A stretch of DNA of 28,523 nt, taken from Longivirga sp036510975. GTDB taxonomy: Bacteria > Actinomycetota > Actinomycetes > S36-B12 > CAIYMF01. Where the stretch lies: assembly GCA_036510975.1 (NCBI GenBank), contig DATCCY010000102.1:1-28523 (forward strand), given 5' to 3'. The notes beneath the pieces are model-generated. The model had not been told where the DNA came from. It saw only the letters and a list, made by a program, of their open reading frames with translations, and did no database searches. Below are positions 15,619 through 23,245 of this stretch, in pieces; position 1 is the first letter of the stretch; each line of letters starts with the position of its first letter. The translations under genes were made by a program, and so were the position numbers.

Positions 15619-16389
15619 ATGACCTCCGCTCCCGCTCGCCCCCGCCGCCGGGCACGCCGCGGCGAAGGCGAGCGGCTGCGTGAGGAGATCCTCGCCGCCG
15701 CCCGCGAGCTGCTCGCCGAGACCAACGATGCGGACGCCGTGTCCGTGCGCGCGGTCGCCGAGCGGGTCGGCGTCTCCACCCCCTCGATCTACCTGCACTT
15801 CGCCGACAAGGCCGCCCTCATGGACGCGGTGTGCGAGGCGGTGTTCGCCGACCTCGACCGGGTGATGGAGGAGGCGGCCGCCACCACCGACGACCCGTTC
15901 GACGGCCTGCGGCTGCGCGGGCTCGTCTACGCGCGGTTCGCGCTGGAGAACCCCGAGCAGTACCGGCTCGCGATGATGCGCATGCCGGGCCACCTCGACT
16001 CGAGCGTGTCGGCGTTCACCGCCGACGACATCGTGGGCGGACCGACCTATCACCACCTCACCTCGGCCGTCGCGCGCTGCATCGACCTCGGGGTGTTCGC
16101 GCCGGGGGTCGACCCGCAGGTCGTCGCGACCGGCCTGTGGGCCGCCGCGCACGGTGCTGTCGCGCTCTGCCTCGCCAAGCCGGACCTGGCCGGCGAGGAC
16201 GCCCTGGCGCTGTGCGAGATGGTGATCAACAACGCCGGTCTCGGTGCTGCCTTCGCCAGCTACCTCGGCGACCACAAGCACGCTGACGGCGACCCCGCGC
16301 CCCAGGGCATGAGCACCATGCTCGCGGGCCTTCTGCGCGCGCTGCTCCCGACGTCCGAGCCGTCGACGTCCGAGCTGCGGGCGCCCTAG
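15619..16389 (+). CDS. TetR-family transcriptional regulator, likely MMPL regulator
   Basis: 256 residues. The N-terminus is Arg-rich (ARPRRRARRGEGERLREEIL), then the TetR HTH with SVRAVAERVGVSTPSIYLHF and ADKAALMDAVCEAVFADLDR. The C-terminal part matches the WHG-type ligand domain (RFALENPEQYRLAMM and TGLWAAAHGAVALCLAKPDL). ATG 15619 is supported by the -10-like box 7 nt upstream and by the natural start of the basic N-terminus. It is immediately downstream of the MMPL gene, whose promoter carries an inverted repeat suited to a TetR dimer. It ends in TAG 16387-16389, sharing the palindrome CTAG with the stop of the convergent bldC-like gene. Confidence 0.92.
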   Translation: MTSAPARPRRRARRGEGERLREEILAAARELLAETNDADAVSVRAVAERVGVSTPSIYLHFADKAALMDAVCEAVFADLDRVMEEAAATTDDPFDGLRLRGLVYARFALENPEQYRLAMMRMPGHLDSSVSAFTADDIVGGPTYHHLTSAVARCIDLGVFAPGVDPQVVATGLWAAAHGAVALCLAKPDLAGEDALALCEMVINNAGLGAAFASYLGDHKHADGDPAPQGMSTMLAGLLRALLPTSEPSTSELRAP

Positions 16390-16625
16390 CTGCTGGCGCC
16401 CTGGCCCTCGGCGAGCGGCTCGGCCGCGTCGCGGGGCGCGGGGATGTCTCCGAGCAGCGACCTGACCTCGGCCGCGCGGTAGCGGCGGTGCCCGCCGAGC
16501 GTGCGGATCGACGTCAGCTTCCCGGCCTTGGCCCAGCGCGTCACGGTCTTGGGGTCGACCCGGAACAGCGCCGCGACCTCGGCCGGGGTCAGGAGCTCGT
16601 CGGCCTCGGGCAGGCGGCTCGCCAT
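16386..16625 (-). CDS. bldC: BldC-family MerR-type DNA-binding protein
   Basis: 79 residues, almost all a MerR-like winged helix: LTPAEVAALFRVDPKTVTRW, then AKAGKLTSIRTLGGHRRYRA, which is nearly identical to Streptomyces BldC, a small regulator of development that binds direct repeats cooperatively. The C-terminal tail is short and variable (GDIPAPRDAAEPLAEGQGAS). ATG 16625 is chosen because GAGGGGGA lies just upstream; the longer frame from 16640 would include that ribosome site. BldC homologues occur in non-sporulating actinomycetes too, so developmental function cannot be assumed. The genes nearby match the usual actinobacterial neighbourhood (dehydrogenase, DUF3073, purM, purF). Confidence 0.93.
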   Translation of the reverse strand: MASRLPEADELLTPAEVAALFRVDPKTVTRWAKAGKLTSIRTLGGHRRYRAAEVRSLLGDIPAPRDAAEPLAEGQGASS

Positions 16626-16895
16626 CACAGTCCCCCTCATCGCCGTAGTGCTGCAGGTCGACCGGTCCCGCGGGTGTCCGGTCTGTCCGTTTGGTCCGGC
16701 CGCGACTATCCCACGCGGTCCCCTCGTTGGCGCGTTCCGTTCCCCTTTCGTGACCAGGCCGTCGCGCCCCCGGGGAAGCGCGGGGTGCGGGCCGGCCGGG
16801 CGGCGTCGGGCGGCGGGCGGCAGGCGGGCTCACTACGCTTCCCCGGAGCCCCCGACCCACCGGCGGCCGGGACCCAGCGCAGCGGAGGCACGACC

Positions 16896-17804
16896 GTGAC
16901 CGTCCTCGTCGTCGGAGAGGCCCTCGTCGACCTCATCGTGTCCCCCGACGGCAGCCTCGAGGCGGTGCCCGGCGGCGGACCCTTCAACCTCGCACGCACG
17001 GCCGCGCGTCTCGGCGTGGCGACGGCCTTCGGCGGCGGGATCTCCGACGACGTCTTCGGCCGGCGGATCGCCGCGCTGCTGCGCGCCGACGACGTCGACA
17101 CCCCCGTCACCACCAGGACCGGGCTGAACACCACCCTGGCCATCGCCGAGCTCGACGCGTCCGGCGCCGCGAGCTACACGTTCTACCTCGACGGCACCGC
17201 CGCCGCCGAGCTGCACGACGGAGACGTGATCGTGGGCGACGACGTCGACGTCCTCGCCGTCGGCACGCTCGGCCTGGTCGCCGAGCCCATCGCTGCCACG
17301 GTCGAGCGCCTCGTGGCCGGTGTGGCCGACCGGGTCCTGGTGTTCGTCGACCCGAACTGCCGACCCTCGGTGATCTCCGACGACGCCGGCTACCGGGCGC
17401 GGCTCGAGCGGGTGCTGGCGCGGGCCGACGTCGTCAAGGTCTCGGGCGACGACCTCGCCTACCTCGACGCCGACGCCGACCCGGTCGCGGTCGCCCGCGG
17501 GCTTCTCGCGCTCGGCCCAGCCGTGGTGCTCTTCACCGACGGCGGCGACTCGGTGCGCCTCCTTCTCGCCAACGAGGAGCTCGTGGTGCCGGTGCCCGGT
17601 GTCGACGTCGTCGACACCGTCGGTGCCGGGGACGCCTTCGGCGGTGCGTTCATCGCGTTCTGGGAGCGCGACGGCCACCACCGCGACGACCTCACCGACC
17701 TCGCGAAGCTGCGCTCGGCCGTCGAGCGCGCCATCGTCGTCGCCGGCATCACCTGCACCCGACCCGGCGCCGACCCGCCCCACCTCGCCGAGCTCCCCGC
17801 CTGA
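16896..17804 (+). CDS. PfkB-family carbohydrate kinase (fructokinase-like)
   Basis: 302 residues of the ribokinase/PfkB fold. The N-terminal signature is VPGGGPFNLARTAARLGVAT and the C-terminal ATP/anion-hole motif is DTVGAGDAFGGAF with catalytic Asp246. The lid region ASYTFYLDGTAA is typical of sugar kinases. Overall it is closest in pattern to actinobacterial fructokinases or 2-keto-3-deoxygluconate-type kinases; the sugar is not certain. GTG 16896 has GGAGG 7 nt upstream. A possible -10 TACGCT lies at 16834-16839. The 270-bp gap from bldC (16626-16895) holds divergent regulatory sequence without any strong element I can name. Confidence 0.88.
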   Translation: MTVLVVGEALVDLIVSPDGSLEAVPGGGPFNLARTAARLGVATAFGGGISDDVFGRRIAALLRADDVDTPVTTRTGLNTTLAIAELDASGAASYTFYLDGTAAAELHDGDVIVGDDVDVLAVGTLGLVAEPIAATVERLVAGVADRVLVFVDPNCRPSVISDDAGYRARLERVLARADVVKVSGDDLAYLDADADPVAVARGLLALGPAVVLFTDGGDSVRLLLANEELVVPVPGVDVVDTVGAGDAFGGAFIAFWERDGHHRDDLTDLAKLRSAVERAIVVAGITCTRPGADPPHLAELPA

Positions 17805-17819
17805 CCCCCTCCACCACGC

Positions 17820-17879
17820 GAGTACCTGCCCCAACTGTCGCTGAGGGACGGTGCTGGACGACAGCTGGGCCAGGTACTC
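17820..17879. repeat. 60-bp inverted repeat (21-bp arms, 18-bp loop)
   Basis: The left arm 17820-17840 (starting GAGTACCTG) pairs with the right arm 17859-17879 (ending CAGGTACTC) at 19 of 21 positions. It begins 15 bp after the PfkB stop and its right arm ends 5 bp before the dehydrogenase -10 box. It may be a terminator, an operator, or a copy of a dispersed palindromic element. Confidence 0.75.
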
Positions 17880-17884
17880 GGGGC

Positions 17885-17890
17885 TAGGTT
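17885..17890 (+). promoter_or_regulatory. -10 box TAGGTT, leaderless type
   Basis: TAGGTT ends 6 nt before GTG 17897; no Shine-Dalgarno motif is needed. The -35 position (about 17862-17867) falls in the right arm of the 60-bp inverted repeat. Confidence 0.45.
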
Positions 17891-17896
17891 GGCGGG

Positions 17897-18979
17897 GTGA
17901 CGCTTCCGGCTGCGATCTCGTCGTACGAGCAGGTCCTCATCGGCAACGACCCGTCGGTCGGGCTGCGCGCGATCGTCGCCGTGCACTCGACCGCGCTCGG
18001 GCCGGCCCTCGGCGGCACCCGCTACGTCGCCTACCCCGACGAGGACGCCGCGCTGCGCGACGTCCTCGACCTGGCGCGGGCCATGACTTACAAGAACGCC
18101 CTCGCCGGCCTGCCCCACGGCGGCGGCAAGGCTGTCATCATCGGCGATCCCCACACCGACAAGACGCCCGGGCTGCTGCTGTCCTACGCCCGGCTCGTCG
18201 CCTCGATGCAGGGCGCCTACGTCACCGCGGCCGACGTCGGCACCTACGTCGCCGACATGGACCTCATCGCCACCGTCAACCCCTGGACGACCGGCCGATC
18301 ACCGGAGCACGGCGGTTGCGGCGACTCCGGCGACCTCACCGCCGTCGGCGTGCACCACGCCCTCAAGGCCGTCGCCGAGCACCTCTGGGGCTCGCCCTCG
18401 CTCGCCGGTCGCCGGGTGGCTATCGCCGGCGCCGGCAAGGTGGGCGGACGGCTGGCCGGGCACGTGATCGACGAGGGCGGCCGCGTGCTGGTCGCCGACG
18501 TGGACCCCGACGCCGTCGCGCGGCTGCGTGCGGCGTACCCCTCTGTCGAGGTCGCGGACTCGGCCGACGACCTCGTGGAGGCCGACGTCGATGTGCTGTC
18601 CCCCTGCGCGCTCGGTCACGCGATCACGCCGGAGGTCGCCGGGCGGCTCACGGCGTCGGCCGTCTGCGGCGCGGCCAACAACCAGCTCGCCGAGCCGGGC
18701 CTCGTCGACGTCCTGGCCGACCGTGGTGTGCTCTTCGCGCCGGACTTCCTGGTCAACGCCGGCGGCGTCATCGCGGTGGGCGCCGAGTACGCCGGTCGCG
18801 GTCGCTACGACGACGCCCCGGCCCGCGCGCGGGCCCGCGCGATCGGTGTCACCCTGCTCGACGTCCTGCGCCGCGCGGAGTCCACCGGGACGACCCCCCT
18901 CGTGGCCGCCGAGCGCCTCGCCGAGGAGCGCATCGCGGCCGCGGAGCCCCGACCGGCCTTCACCTCCCCCGAGTCCTGA
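17897..18979 (+). CDS. Leucine/valine dehydrogenase (Glu/Leu/Phe/Val dehydrogenase family)
   Basis: 360 residues. It oxidatively deaminates branched-chain amino acids to 2-oxo acids with NAD. Substrate-domain lysines are at K66 (TYKNALAGLPHGGGKAV) and K78 (in GGGKAV), close to K68 and K80 of Bacillus leucine dehydrogenase, and the catalytic Asp is in TAADVGTYVADMD. The Rossmann glycine loop is VAIAGAGKVGG (about 174-184). The family motif CGAANNQLAEP is present. Length is normal. The start is the GTG placed 6 nt after TAGGTT. In actinomycetes this gene is regularly linked with bldC and DUF3073. In Streptomyces, valine dehydrogenase supplies precursors for branched fatty acids and polyketides. 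Confidence 0.93.
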   Translation: MTLPAAISSYEQVLIGNDPSVGLRAIVAVHSTALGPALGGTRYVAYPDEDAALRDVLDLARAMTYKNALAGLPHGGGKAVIIGDPHTDKTPGLLLSYARLVASMQGAYVTAADVGTYVADMDLIATVNPWTTGRSPEHGGCGDSGDLTAVGVHHALKAVAEHLWGSPSLAGRRVAIAGAGKVGGRLAGHVIDEGGRVLVADVDPDAVARLRAAYPSVEVADSADDLVEADVDVLSPCALGHAITPEVAGRLTASAVCGAANNQLAEPGLVDVLADRGVLFAPDFLVNAGGVIAVGAEYAGRGRYDDAPARARARAIGVTLLDVLRRAESTGTTPLVAAERLAEERIAAAEPRPAFTSPES

Positions 18980-19102
18980 GGCGCCCGCCCGGGCCCTCGG
19001 ACCGGGGCCGCCCACCTGGGGATACGCCGACCGGCGAGGGTCCGCGACGCGCCGGACGTCCGCTCGGGGCGAACCCGGCCAACGGCGACCCGGCGGGCAG
19101 AT

Positions 19103-19108
19103 TATGAT
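19103..19108 (+). promoter_or_regulatory. Candidate -10 box of the DUF3073 gene
   Basis: TATGAT is a near-consensus -10 hexamer in very GC-rich surroundings, 89 nt upstream of ATG 19198. The -35 region is not recognisable. The implied leader of about 85 nt has no riboswitch I can recognise. Confidence 0.4.
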
Positions 19109-19197
19109 GGCGACTCGCACCACCGGCCGTTCAGGCTCGGTGGCGTGTCATGTCGGTCGGATCAGGGGCCATGACGGTCCTGTGAGGGGGTCGAGCC

Positions 19198-19401
19198 ATG
19201 GGGCGCGGCCGGGCCAAGGCCAAGCAGACCAAGGTTGCACGCGAGCTCAAGTACAGCAGTGGCAACACTGACCTGAGCGCGCTGCAGGCCGAGCTCACCG
19301 GTGGTGGCTATCACCCGCCGGCGCCTCCTGCTGCCGTGGAGGACGAGGACGAGGACGACGACCTCTACTCCAAGTACATCGACGACGAGGACGACGAGTA
19401 G
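19198..19401 (+). CDS. DUF3073 family protein
   Basis: 67 residues with a basic, highly conserved N-terminus (MGRGRAKAKQTKVARELKYS) and an extremely acidic tail (EDEDEDDDLYSKYIDDEDDE). This is the defining pattern of actinobacterial DUF3073, whose function is unknown. The charge split suggests nucleic-acid or ribosome contact, but that is inference. ATG 19198 has GAGGGG 8 nt upstream. It lies between the dehydrogenase and purM, facing purM, with two hairpins in between. Confidence 0.93.
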   Translation: MGRGRAKAKQTKVARELKYSSGNTDLSALQAELTGGGYHPPAPPAAVEDEDEDDDLYSKYIDDEDDE

Positions 19402-19417
19402 TCCCACGACGCATGCC

Positions 19418-19451
19418 GACGGGCGCTCACCCTGACGGGTGGGCGCCCGTC
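19418..19451 (+). terminator. Terminator hairpin after DUF3073
   Basis: A 15-bp stem with one mismatch, GACGGGCGCTCACCC against GGGTGGGCGCCCGTC, with a TGAC loop, 17 bp after the DUF3073 stop. There is no T tract. Confidence 0.65.
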
Positions 19452-19467
19452 GCGCGTTCGAGGGACT

Positions 19468-19524
19468 CGTCCGGGTCGGACCCGAGCCCGGCGCCAGCGG
19501 GGCCGGGCTCGGGAGGACCGGACG
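19468..19524 (-). terminator. Compound hairpin after purM
   Basis: The perfect 12-bp stem CCCGAGCCCGGC (19481-19492) and GCCGGGCTCGGG (19502-19513) with a 9-nt loop is enclosed by a second perfect 7-bp pair CGTCCGG (19468-19474) and CCGGACG (19518-19524). It probably ends the purF-purM transcript and backs up the DUF3073 terminator. Confidence 0.6.
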
Positions 19525-19619
19525 CTCACGACGGCGGCACCAGGGCACATCCGCGTGGGGACCCGTCCCACGGTGACGGGCCGAGCTCGCCCGGTGGTCG
19601 CGCCCGGCTCTCGGTTCGC

Positions 19620-20759
19620 TCAGCCGGCGTGGTGGCCGACGAGGGTGACCGCGCCGCCGTGGCCGCCCTTGGCCGGTGCGTCGCCGGCCTCGCCCTCGGC
19701 TCGGGGCCGGGCCTCGCCCAGCACCCAGGCGTCGACCCCGCGGGCCGACAGCCGGGTCAGGGCGGTAGAGACCGACCCGGGGTCGACCATCGCGATCATG
19801 CCGACGCCCATGTTGAACGTCTTCTCCAGCTCGGGAAGCGCGACCTGACCGGTCTCGCCGACGAGGGAGAACACCGGGTGCGGCGTCCACGAGGTGCGGT
19901 CGACCACGACGTGCACGTCGCCGGGCAGCACTCGCGCGAGGTTGGCGGCGAGGCCGCCGCCCGTGACGTGGCTGAACGCGTGGACGTCGACGTCGGCGGC
20001 GCGCGCGAGGTCGAGGCAGTCGAGGGAGTAGATCCGGGTCGGCTCGAGGAGCTCCTCGCCGAGGGTGCGGCCGAGGACGTCGACGTGGGCGTCGAGGCGC
20101 ATCCGGCCCGCGGTGAGCAGGACGTGGCGGGCCAGCGAGTAGCCGTTGGAGTGCAGGCCGCTGGCCCGCATGGCGATCGCGACGTCGCCCACGCGCACCC
20201 GCCGCGGACCGAGCAGGTCGTCGGCGTCGACCACGCCCGTGCCCGCCCCGGCGACGTCGTACTCGTCGGGGGCCAGGAGGCCGGGGTGCTCGGCGGTCTC
20301 GCCGCCGACCAGCGCGCAGCCGGCCTGCCGGCAGCCTTCCGCGATGCCGGCCACGATCGCCGCGATGCGCTCGGGCACGACCTTGCCGGTGGCGATGTAG
20401 TCGGTCATGAACAGCGGCTCGGCGCCGCAGACGACGAGGTCGTCGACCACCATGGCGACGAGGTCGATGCCGATCGTGTCGTGCTTGTCGAGCTTCTGGG
20501 CGATCACGACCTTCGTGCCCACGCCGTCGGTCGACGTCGCGAGCAGCGGGCGGGTCATGCCCTTGATGACCGAGACGTCGAACATCCCCGCGAAGCCGCC
20601 GAAGTCGCCCACGACCTCGGGTCGCTGGGCCCGCGCGATCGAGGCCTTCATGAGCGCGACCGCGTGCTCGCCGGCCTCGACGTCGACACCGGCTGCGGCG
20701 TAGGTCGTGGGGGTCGTGGTGGCGTGCCGGACGACGTCGCCCGAGATCGGCTCGGTCAC
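19620..20759 (-). CDS. purM: Phosphoribosylformylglycinamidine cyclo-ligase (AIR synthetase)
   Basis: 379 residues. It closes FGAM to AIR with ATP, the fifth step of purine synthesis, in the cytosol. Signature stretches: TYAAAGVDVEAGEHAVALMK, STDGVGTKVVIAQKLDKHDT, CGAEPLFMTDYIATGK, VGGETAEHPG and SGLHSNGYSLAR, all typical of PurM, then ALPELEKTFNMGVGM near the end. GTG 20759 overlaps the purF stop as GTGA, so translation is coupled. The C-terminus has an extra variable Glu/Gly-rich tail after VLGEARP of about 25 residues. The order purF-purM is the usual actinobacterial arrangement. Confidence 0.96.
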   Translation of the reverse strand: MTEPISGDVVRHATTTPTTYAAAGVDVEAGEHAVALMKASIARAQRPEVVGDFGGFAGMFDVSVIKGMTRPLLATSTDGVGTKVVIAQKLDKHDTIGIDLVAMVVDDLVVCGAEPLFMTDYIATGKVVPERIAAIVAGIAEGCRQAGCALVGGETAEHPGLLAPDEYDVAGAGTGVVDADDLLGPRRVRVGDVAIAMRASGLHSNGYSLARHVLLTAGRMRLDAHVDVLGRTLGEELLEPTRIYSLDCLDLARAADVDVHAFSHVTGGGLAANLARVLPGDVHVVVDRTSWTPHPVFSLVGETGQVALPELEKTFNMGVGMIAMVDPGSVSTALTRLSARGVDAWVLGEARPRAEGEAGDAPAKGGHGGAVTLVGHHAG

Positions 20760-22339
20760 GGGCGGGTCAGGGCGTCGGCCGCGCCGCCGCCGCCGAGCAG
20801 CGACGGGAGACCGTCGACGTCGAGGGTCGGCGTGGGGTTCTCGGCGTCGCGCAGGCCCATCTCGAGGACCTCGATGCCCTCGAGCAGGTGCTTGCCGAGC
20901 AGCTCGGGCTCGGGCAGGTCGACGGGGTAGACGCCGTCGAAGCAGGCGCGGCAGAGCCGGTCCATGGCGACGCCGGTCGAGGCGACGAGGCCGTCGAGGG
21001 AGACGTAGCCGAGGGAGTCGGCGCTGATCGAGGAACGGATCTCGTCGACCGTGAGGCCGTTGGCCACGAGTTCGGCGCGAGTCGCGAAGTCGATGCCGTA
21101 GAAACACGGCCACTTCACCGGAGGGCTCGAGATGCGTACGTGGACCTCGAGCGCGCCGGCCTCGCGCAGCATCCGGACGATCGCGCGCTGGGTGTTGCCG
21201 CGCACGATGGAGTCGTCGACCACGACGAGCTTCTTGCCGTGCACGATCTCGCGCAGCGGGTTGAGCTTGAGCCGGATGCCGAGCTGGCGGATGGTCTGCG
21301 ACGGCTGGATGAAGGTGCGTCCGACGTAGGCGTTCTTCACCAGCCCCTGGGCGAACGGGATGCCGGACTCCTGCGCGTAGCCGACGGCGGCCGGTGTCCC
21401 GCTCTCGGGCACGGGGATGACGAGGTCGGCGACGACCGGGTGCTCGCGGGCGAGCTGGCGGCCGACCTCGACGCGCACGGCGTGGATGCTGTGACCGGAG
21501 ATCGTGGTGTCCGGCCGCGCGAGATAGACGAACTCGAACAGGCAGCCCTTGGGGTCGGCCTCGGCGAAGCGCTGGGTGCGCAGGCCGTGCTCGTCGATCG
21601 CGACGAGCTCGCCGGGCTCGACCTCGCGGACGAAGGACGCGCCGACGATGTCGAGCGCGGCTGTCTCGCTCGCGACGACCCAGCCGCGCTCGAGCTTGCC
21701 GAGGGTCAGCGGGCGGATGCCCTGCGGGTCGCGTGCGGCGTAGAGCGTGGTGTCGTCCATGAACACCAGCGAGAACGCGCCCTTGAGCAGCGGGAGCTCG
21801 ACCATCGCCGCGGCCTCGAGCGAGAGGTCGGGGTGCGATGCGAGCAGCGCGGTGAGCAGGTCGGTGTCGCTGGTGCTCACGCCGCCGCCGCCCAGGGGCA
21901 GCTCGCCGCTGGCCTCGGCCCGCTCCCGCACGCGTCGCGCGAGCTCGTGGGTGTTGGTGAGGTTTCCGTTGTGTCCGAGCGCGAGATGCCCGGTGGCCGT
22001 GGCGCGGAAGGTCGGCTGGGCGTTCTCCCAGATGCTCGCGCCGGTCGTGGAGTAGCGCGCGTGCCCGATCGCGATGTGGCCGTGGAGGCTCTCCAGCGTG
22101 GCCTCGTTGAAGACCTGCGAGACCAGTCCCATGTCCTTGTAGACGACGGTGTGGAACCCGTCGCTCACCGCGATGCCGGCCGACTCCTGGCCGCGGTGCT
22201 GCAGGGCGAAGAGCCCGAAGTACGTGAGCTTCGAGACCTCTTCGCCAGGGGCCCACACGCCGAAGACGCCGCACGCGTCCTGCGGCCCCTTCTCACCGGG
22301 CAGCAGGTCGTGGCTGAGCAGTCCGTCACCGCGAGGCAC
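20756..22339 (-). CDS. purF: Amidophosphoribosyltransferase
   Basis: 527 residues. It makes phosphoribosylamine from PRPP and glutamine, the committed purine step. A 22-residue propeptide precedes the nucleophile Cys23 (DACGVFGV), followed by the Ntn glutaminase domain (LQHRGQESAGIAVSDG, GHNGNLTN) and the PRTase domain with the PRPP loop VVVDDSIVRGNT. Cysteines in GCLFEFVYLARPD, WPCFYGIDFAT and LCRAC match the four ligands of the 4Fe-4S cluster of the Bacillus-type enzyme, so this is the oxygen-sensitive, cluster-bearing class. GTG 22339 lies 7 nt after TAGACT and is probably leaderless. The propeptide supports this start. Confidence 0.97.
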   Translation of the reverse strand: MPRGDGLLSHDLLPGEKGPQDACGVFGVWAPGEEVSKLTYFGLFALQHRGQESAGIAVSDGFHTVVYKDMGLVSQVFNEATLESLHGHIAIGHARYSTTGASIWENAQPTFRATATGHLALGHNGNLTNTHELARRVRERAEASGELPLGGGGVSTSDTDLLTALLASHPDLSLEAAAMVELPLLKGAFSLVFMDDTTLYAARDPQGIRPLTLGKLERGWVVASETAALDIVGASFVREVEPGELVAIDEHGLRTQRFAEADPKGCLFEFVYLARPDTTISGHSIHAVRVEVGRQLAREHPVVADLVIPVPESGTPAAVGYAQESGIPFAQGLVKNAYVGRTFIQPSQTIRQLGIRLKLNPLREIVHGKKLVVVDDSIVRGNTQRAIVRMLREAGALEVHVRISSPPVKWPCFYGIDFATRAELVANGLTVDEIRSSISADSLGYVSLDGLVASTGVAMDRLCRACFDGVYPVDLPEPELLGKHLLEGIEVLEMGLRDAENPTPTLDVDGLPSLLGGGGAADALTRP

Positions 22340-22346
22340 GACCGTC

Positions 22347-22352
22347 AGTCTA
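22347..22352 (-). promoter_or_regulatory. -10 box TAGACT of purF, leaderless type
   Basis: TAGACT on the minus strand ends 7 nt before GTG 22339. No -35 consensus is visible. No purine riboswitch is seen in the 63-bp gap to the hydrolase stop. Confidence 0.45.
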
Positions 22353-22402
22353 CGTGTCCTCTCGCGCCTCCCTGCTTGCGGCGTACTGCTCGCCGCTCAG
22401 GG

Positions 22403-23140
22403 TCAGCGGTTGGCGACGGCGTGGATGGCTGCTAGGACTTCGGGCCACGCGGGGGAGGTGGGGTCGATGAGGTCGAAGTGGCCGGCGCCAGGGACCGCGT
22501 CCAGGACTGTCCCTCGGTGGGCTGCGGCGTAGGTCTCGGACTGGTGCAACGGCACGACGGCGTCGTCGGCCCCGTGGACCAGGGTCACGGGATGGGCTGA
22601 GGAGACCATGCGGGTCGGGTCGAGCTCGGGTCGGGAGGAGGCGGGCCCGCCCAGGAAAGCCTCGACCGCTCCGTCGCCGAGCCGCTCCCGGTCGGCGCCG
22701 GCGAGGTCGGCGACCGGCGCGAGGGCCACCGTGGCGACCAGCCCGGCCGCCGGCGCGACCGACGCCGCCCACAGCGCGAGGTGGCCCCCCGCGGAGTGCC
22801 CGAGCACCACCACCCGGCCGTCGTGGCGACCGCGGAGCTCCACCGGCAGGATGCGCAGCGCGACGCGGACGTCCTCGAGCGCGGCGTTCGGATCGCCCGG
22901 GATCCTGCGGTACTCCGGGGCCGCCGCGGTGAACCCCTCGGCCGCGAGCGCGTGCAGCATCGTGCGCAGGTGCAGGCGGTCGTACGCCGGTCGCCAGAAG
23001 CCGCCGTGCACGACGATCAGCAGCGGTTCGTCGTCACCACCGAGCTGCACGTCCGCGACGTCGAGCGCGCCGGGCCCGTACGACACGACGACGTCCGGCT
23101 CCGGAGCCGGACGCGACAGCACCGAGTCGTCATCTCCCAT
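22403..23140 (-). CDS. Alpha/beta hydrolase (esterase/formamidase-like)
   Basis: 245 residues with the full hydrolase set: oxyanion motif VVHGGFWRPAYDR, nucleophile elbow GHSAGGHLALW, acid loop HGADDAVVPL and catalytic His in PGAGHFDLI. The HGGFW form and size recall the kynurenine-formamidase-like/BD-FAE group of small esterases. The substrate is unknown. ATG 23140 is preferred; the frame extends upstream to 23287 but that extension is low-complexity and runs into the repeat zone. It is followed 63 bp later by the purF start in the same direction. Confidence 0.85.
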   Translation of the reverse strand: MGDDDSVLSRPAPEPDVVVSYGPGALDVADVQLGGDDEPLLIVVHGGFWRPAYDRLHLRTMLHALAAEGFTAAAPEYRRIPGDPNAALEDVRVALRILPVELRGRHDGRVVVLGHSAGGHLALWAASVAPAAGLVATVALAPVADLAGADRERLGDGAVEAFLGGPASSRPELDPTRMVSSAHPVTLVHGADDAVVPLHQSETYAAAHRGTVLDAVPGAGHFDLIDPTSPAWPEVLAAIHAVANR

Positions 23141-23198
23141 CCCGCCATCGTGCCCGAGACACCAGCCCAGCGATGCACTACCCCGAAGCCGAAGGGCC

Positions 23199-23237
23199 GA
23201 CCGTCGGAGGTCGCCCGAAGGGCGGCCGAGGACGGTC
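23199..23237. repeat. Large imperfect hairpin
   Basis: Arms 23199-23216 and 23220-23237 pair at 14 of 18 positions around the loop GAA: outer GACCGTC/GACGGTC and inner CGCCC/GGGCG are perfect. It lies between the transporter operon and the hydrolase gene and may end the transporter mRNA or belong to a repeat family with the adjacent tandem repeat. Confidence 0.6.
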
Positions 23238-23245
23238 AGCCGGCG

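Noticed and set aside
13172..15655. 827-codon open frame on the minus strand opposite the MMPL gene
   Set aside because: It mirrors the MMPL coding strand; composition is Arg/Asp/Glu/Gly-rich without domains, as expected from antisense of GC-rich codons.
19413..20930. 505-codon plus-strand frame opposite purM
   Set aside because: Antisense of a certain gene, no domain, Val/Asp/Gly/Arg-rich.
22353..22402. Purine riboswitch upstream of purF
   Set aside because: The gap is too short, and the start appears leaderless.
20888..22435. 515-codon plus-strand frame opposite purF
   Set aside because: Antisense of a certain gene; no family resemblance.
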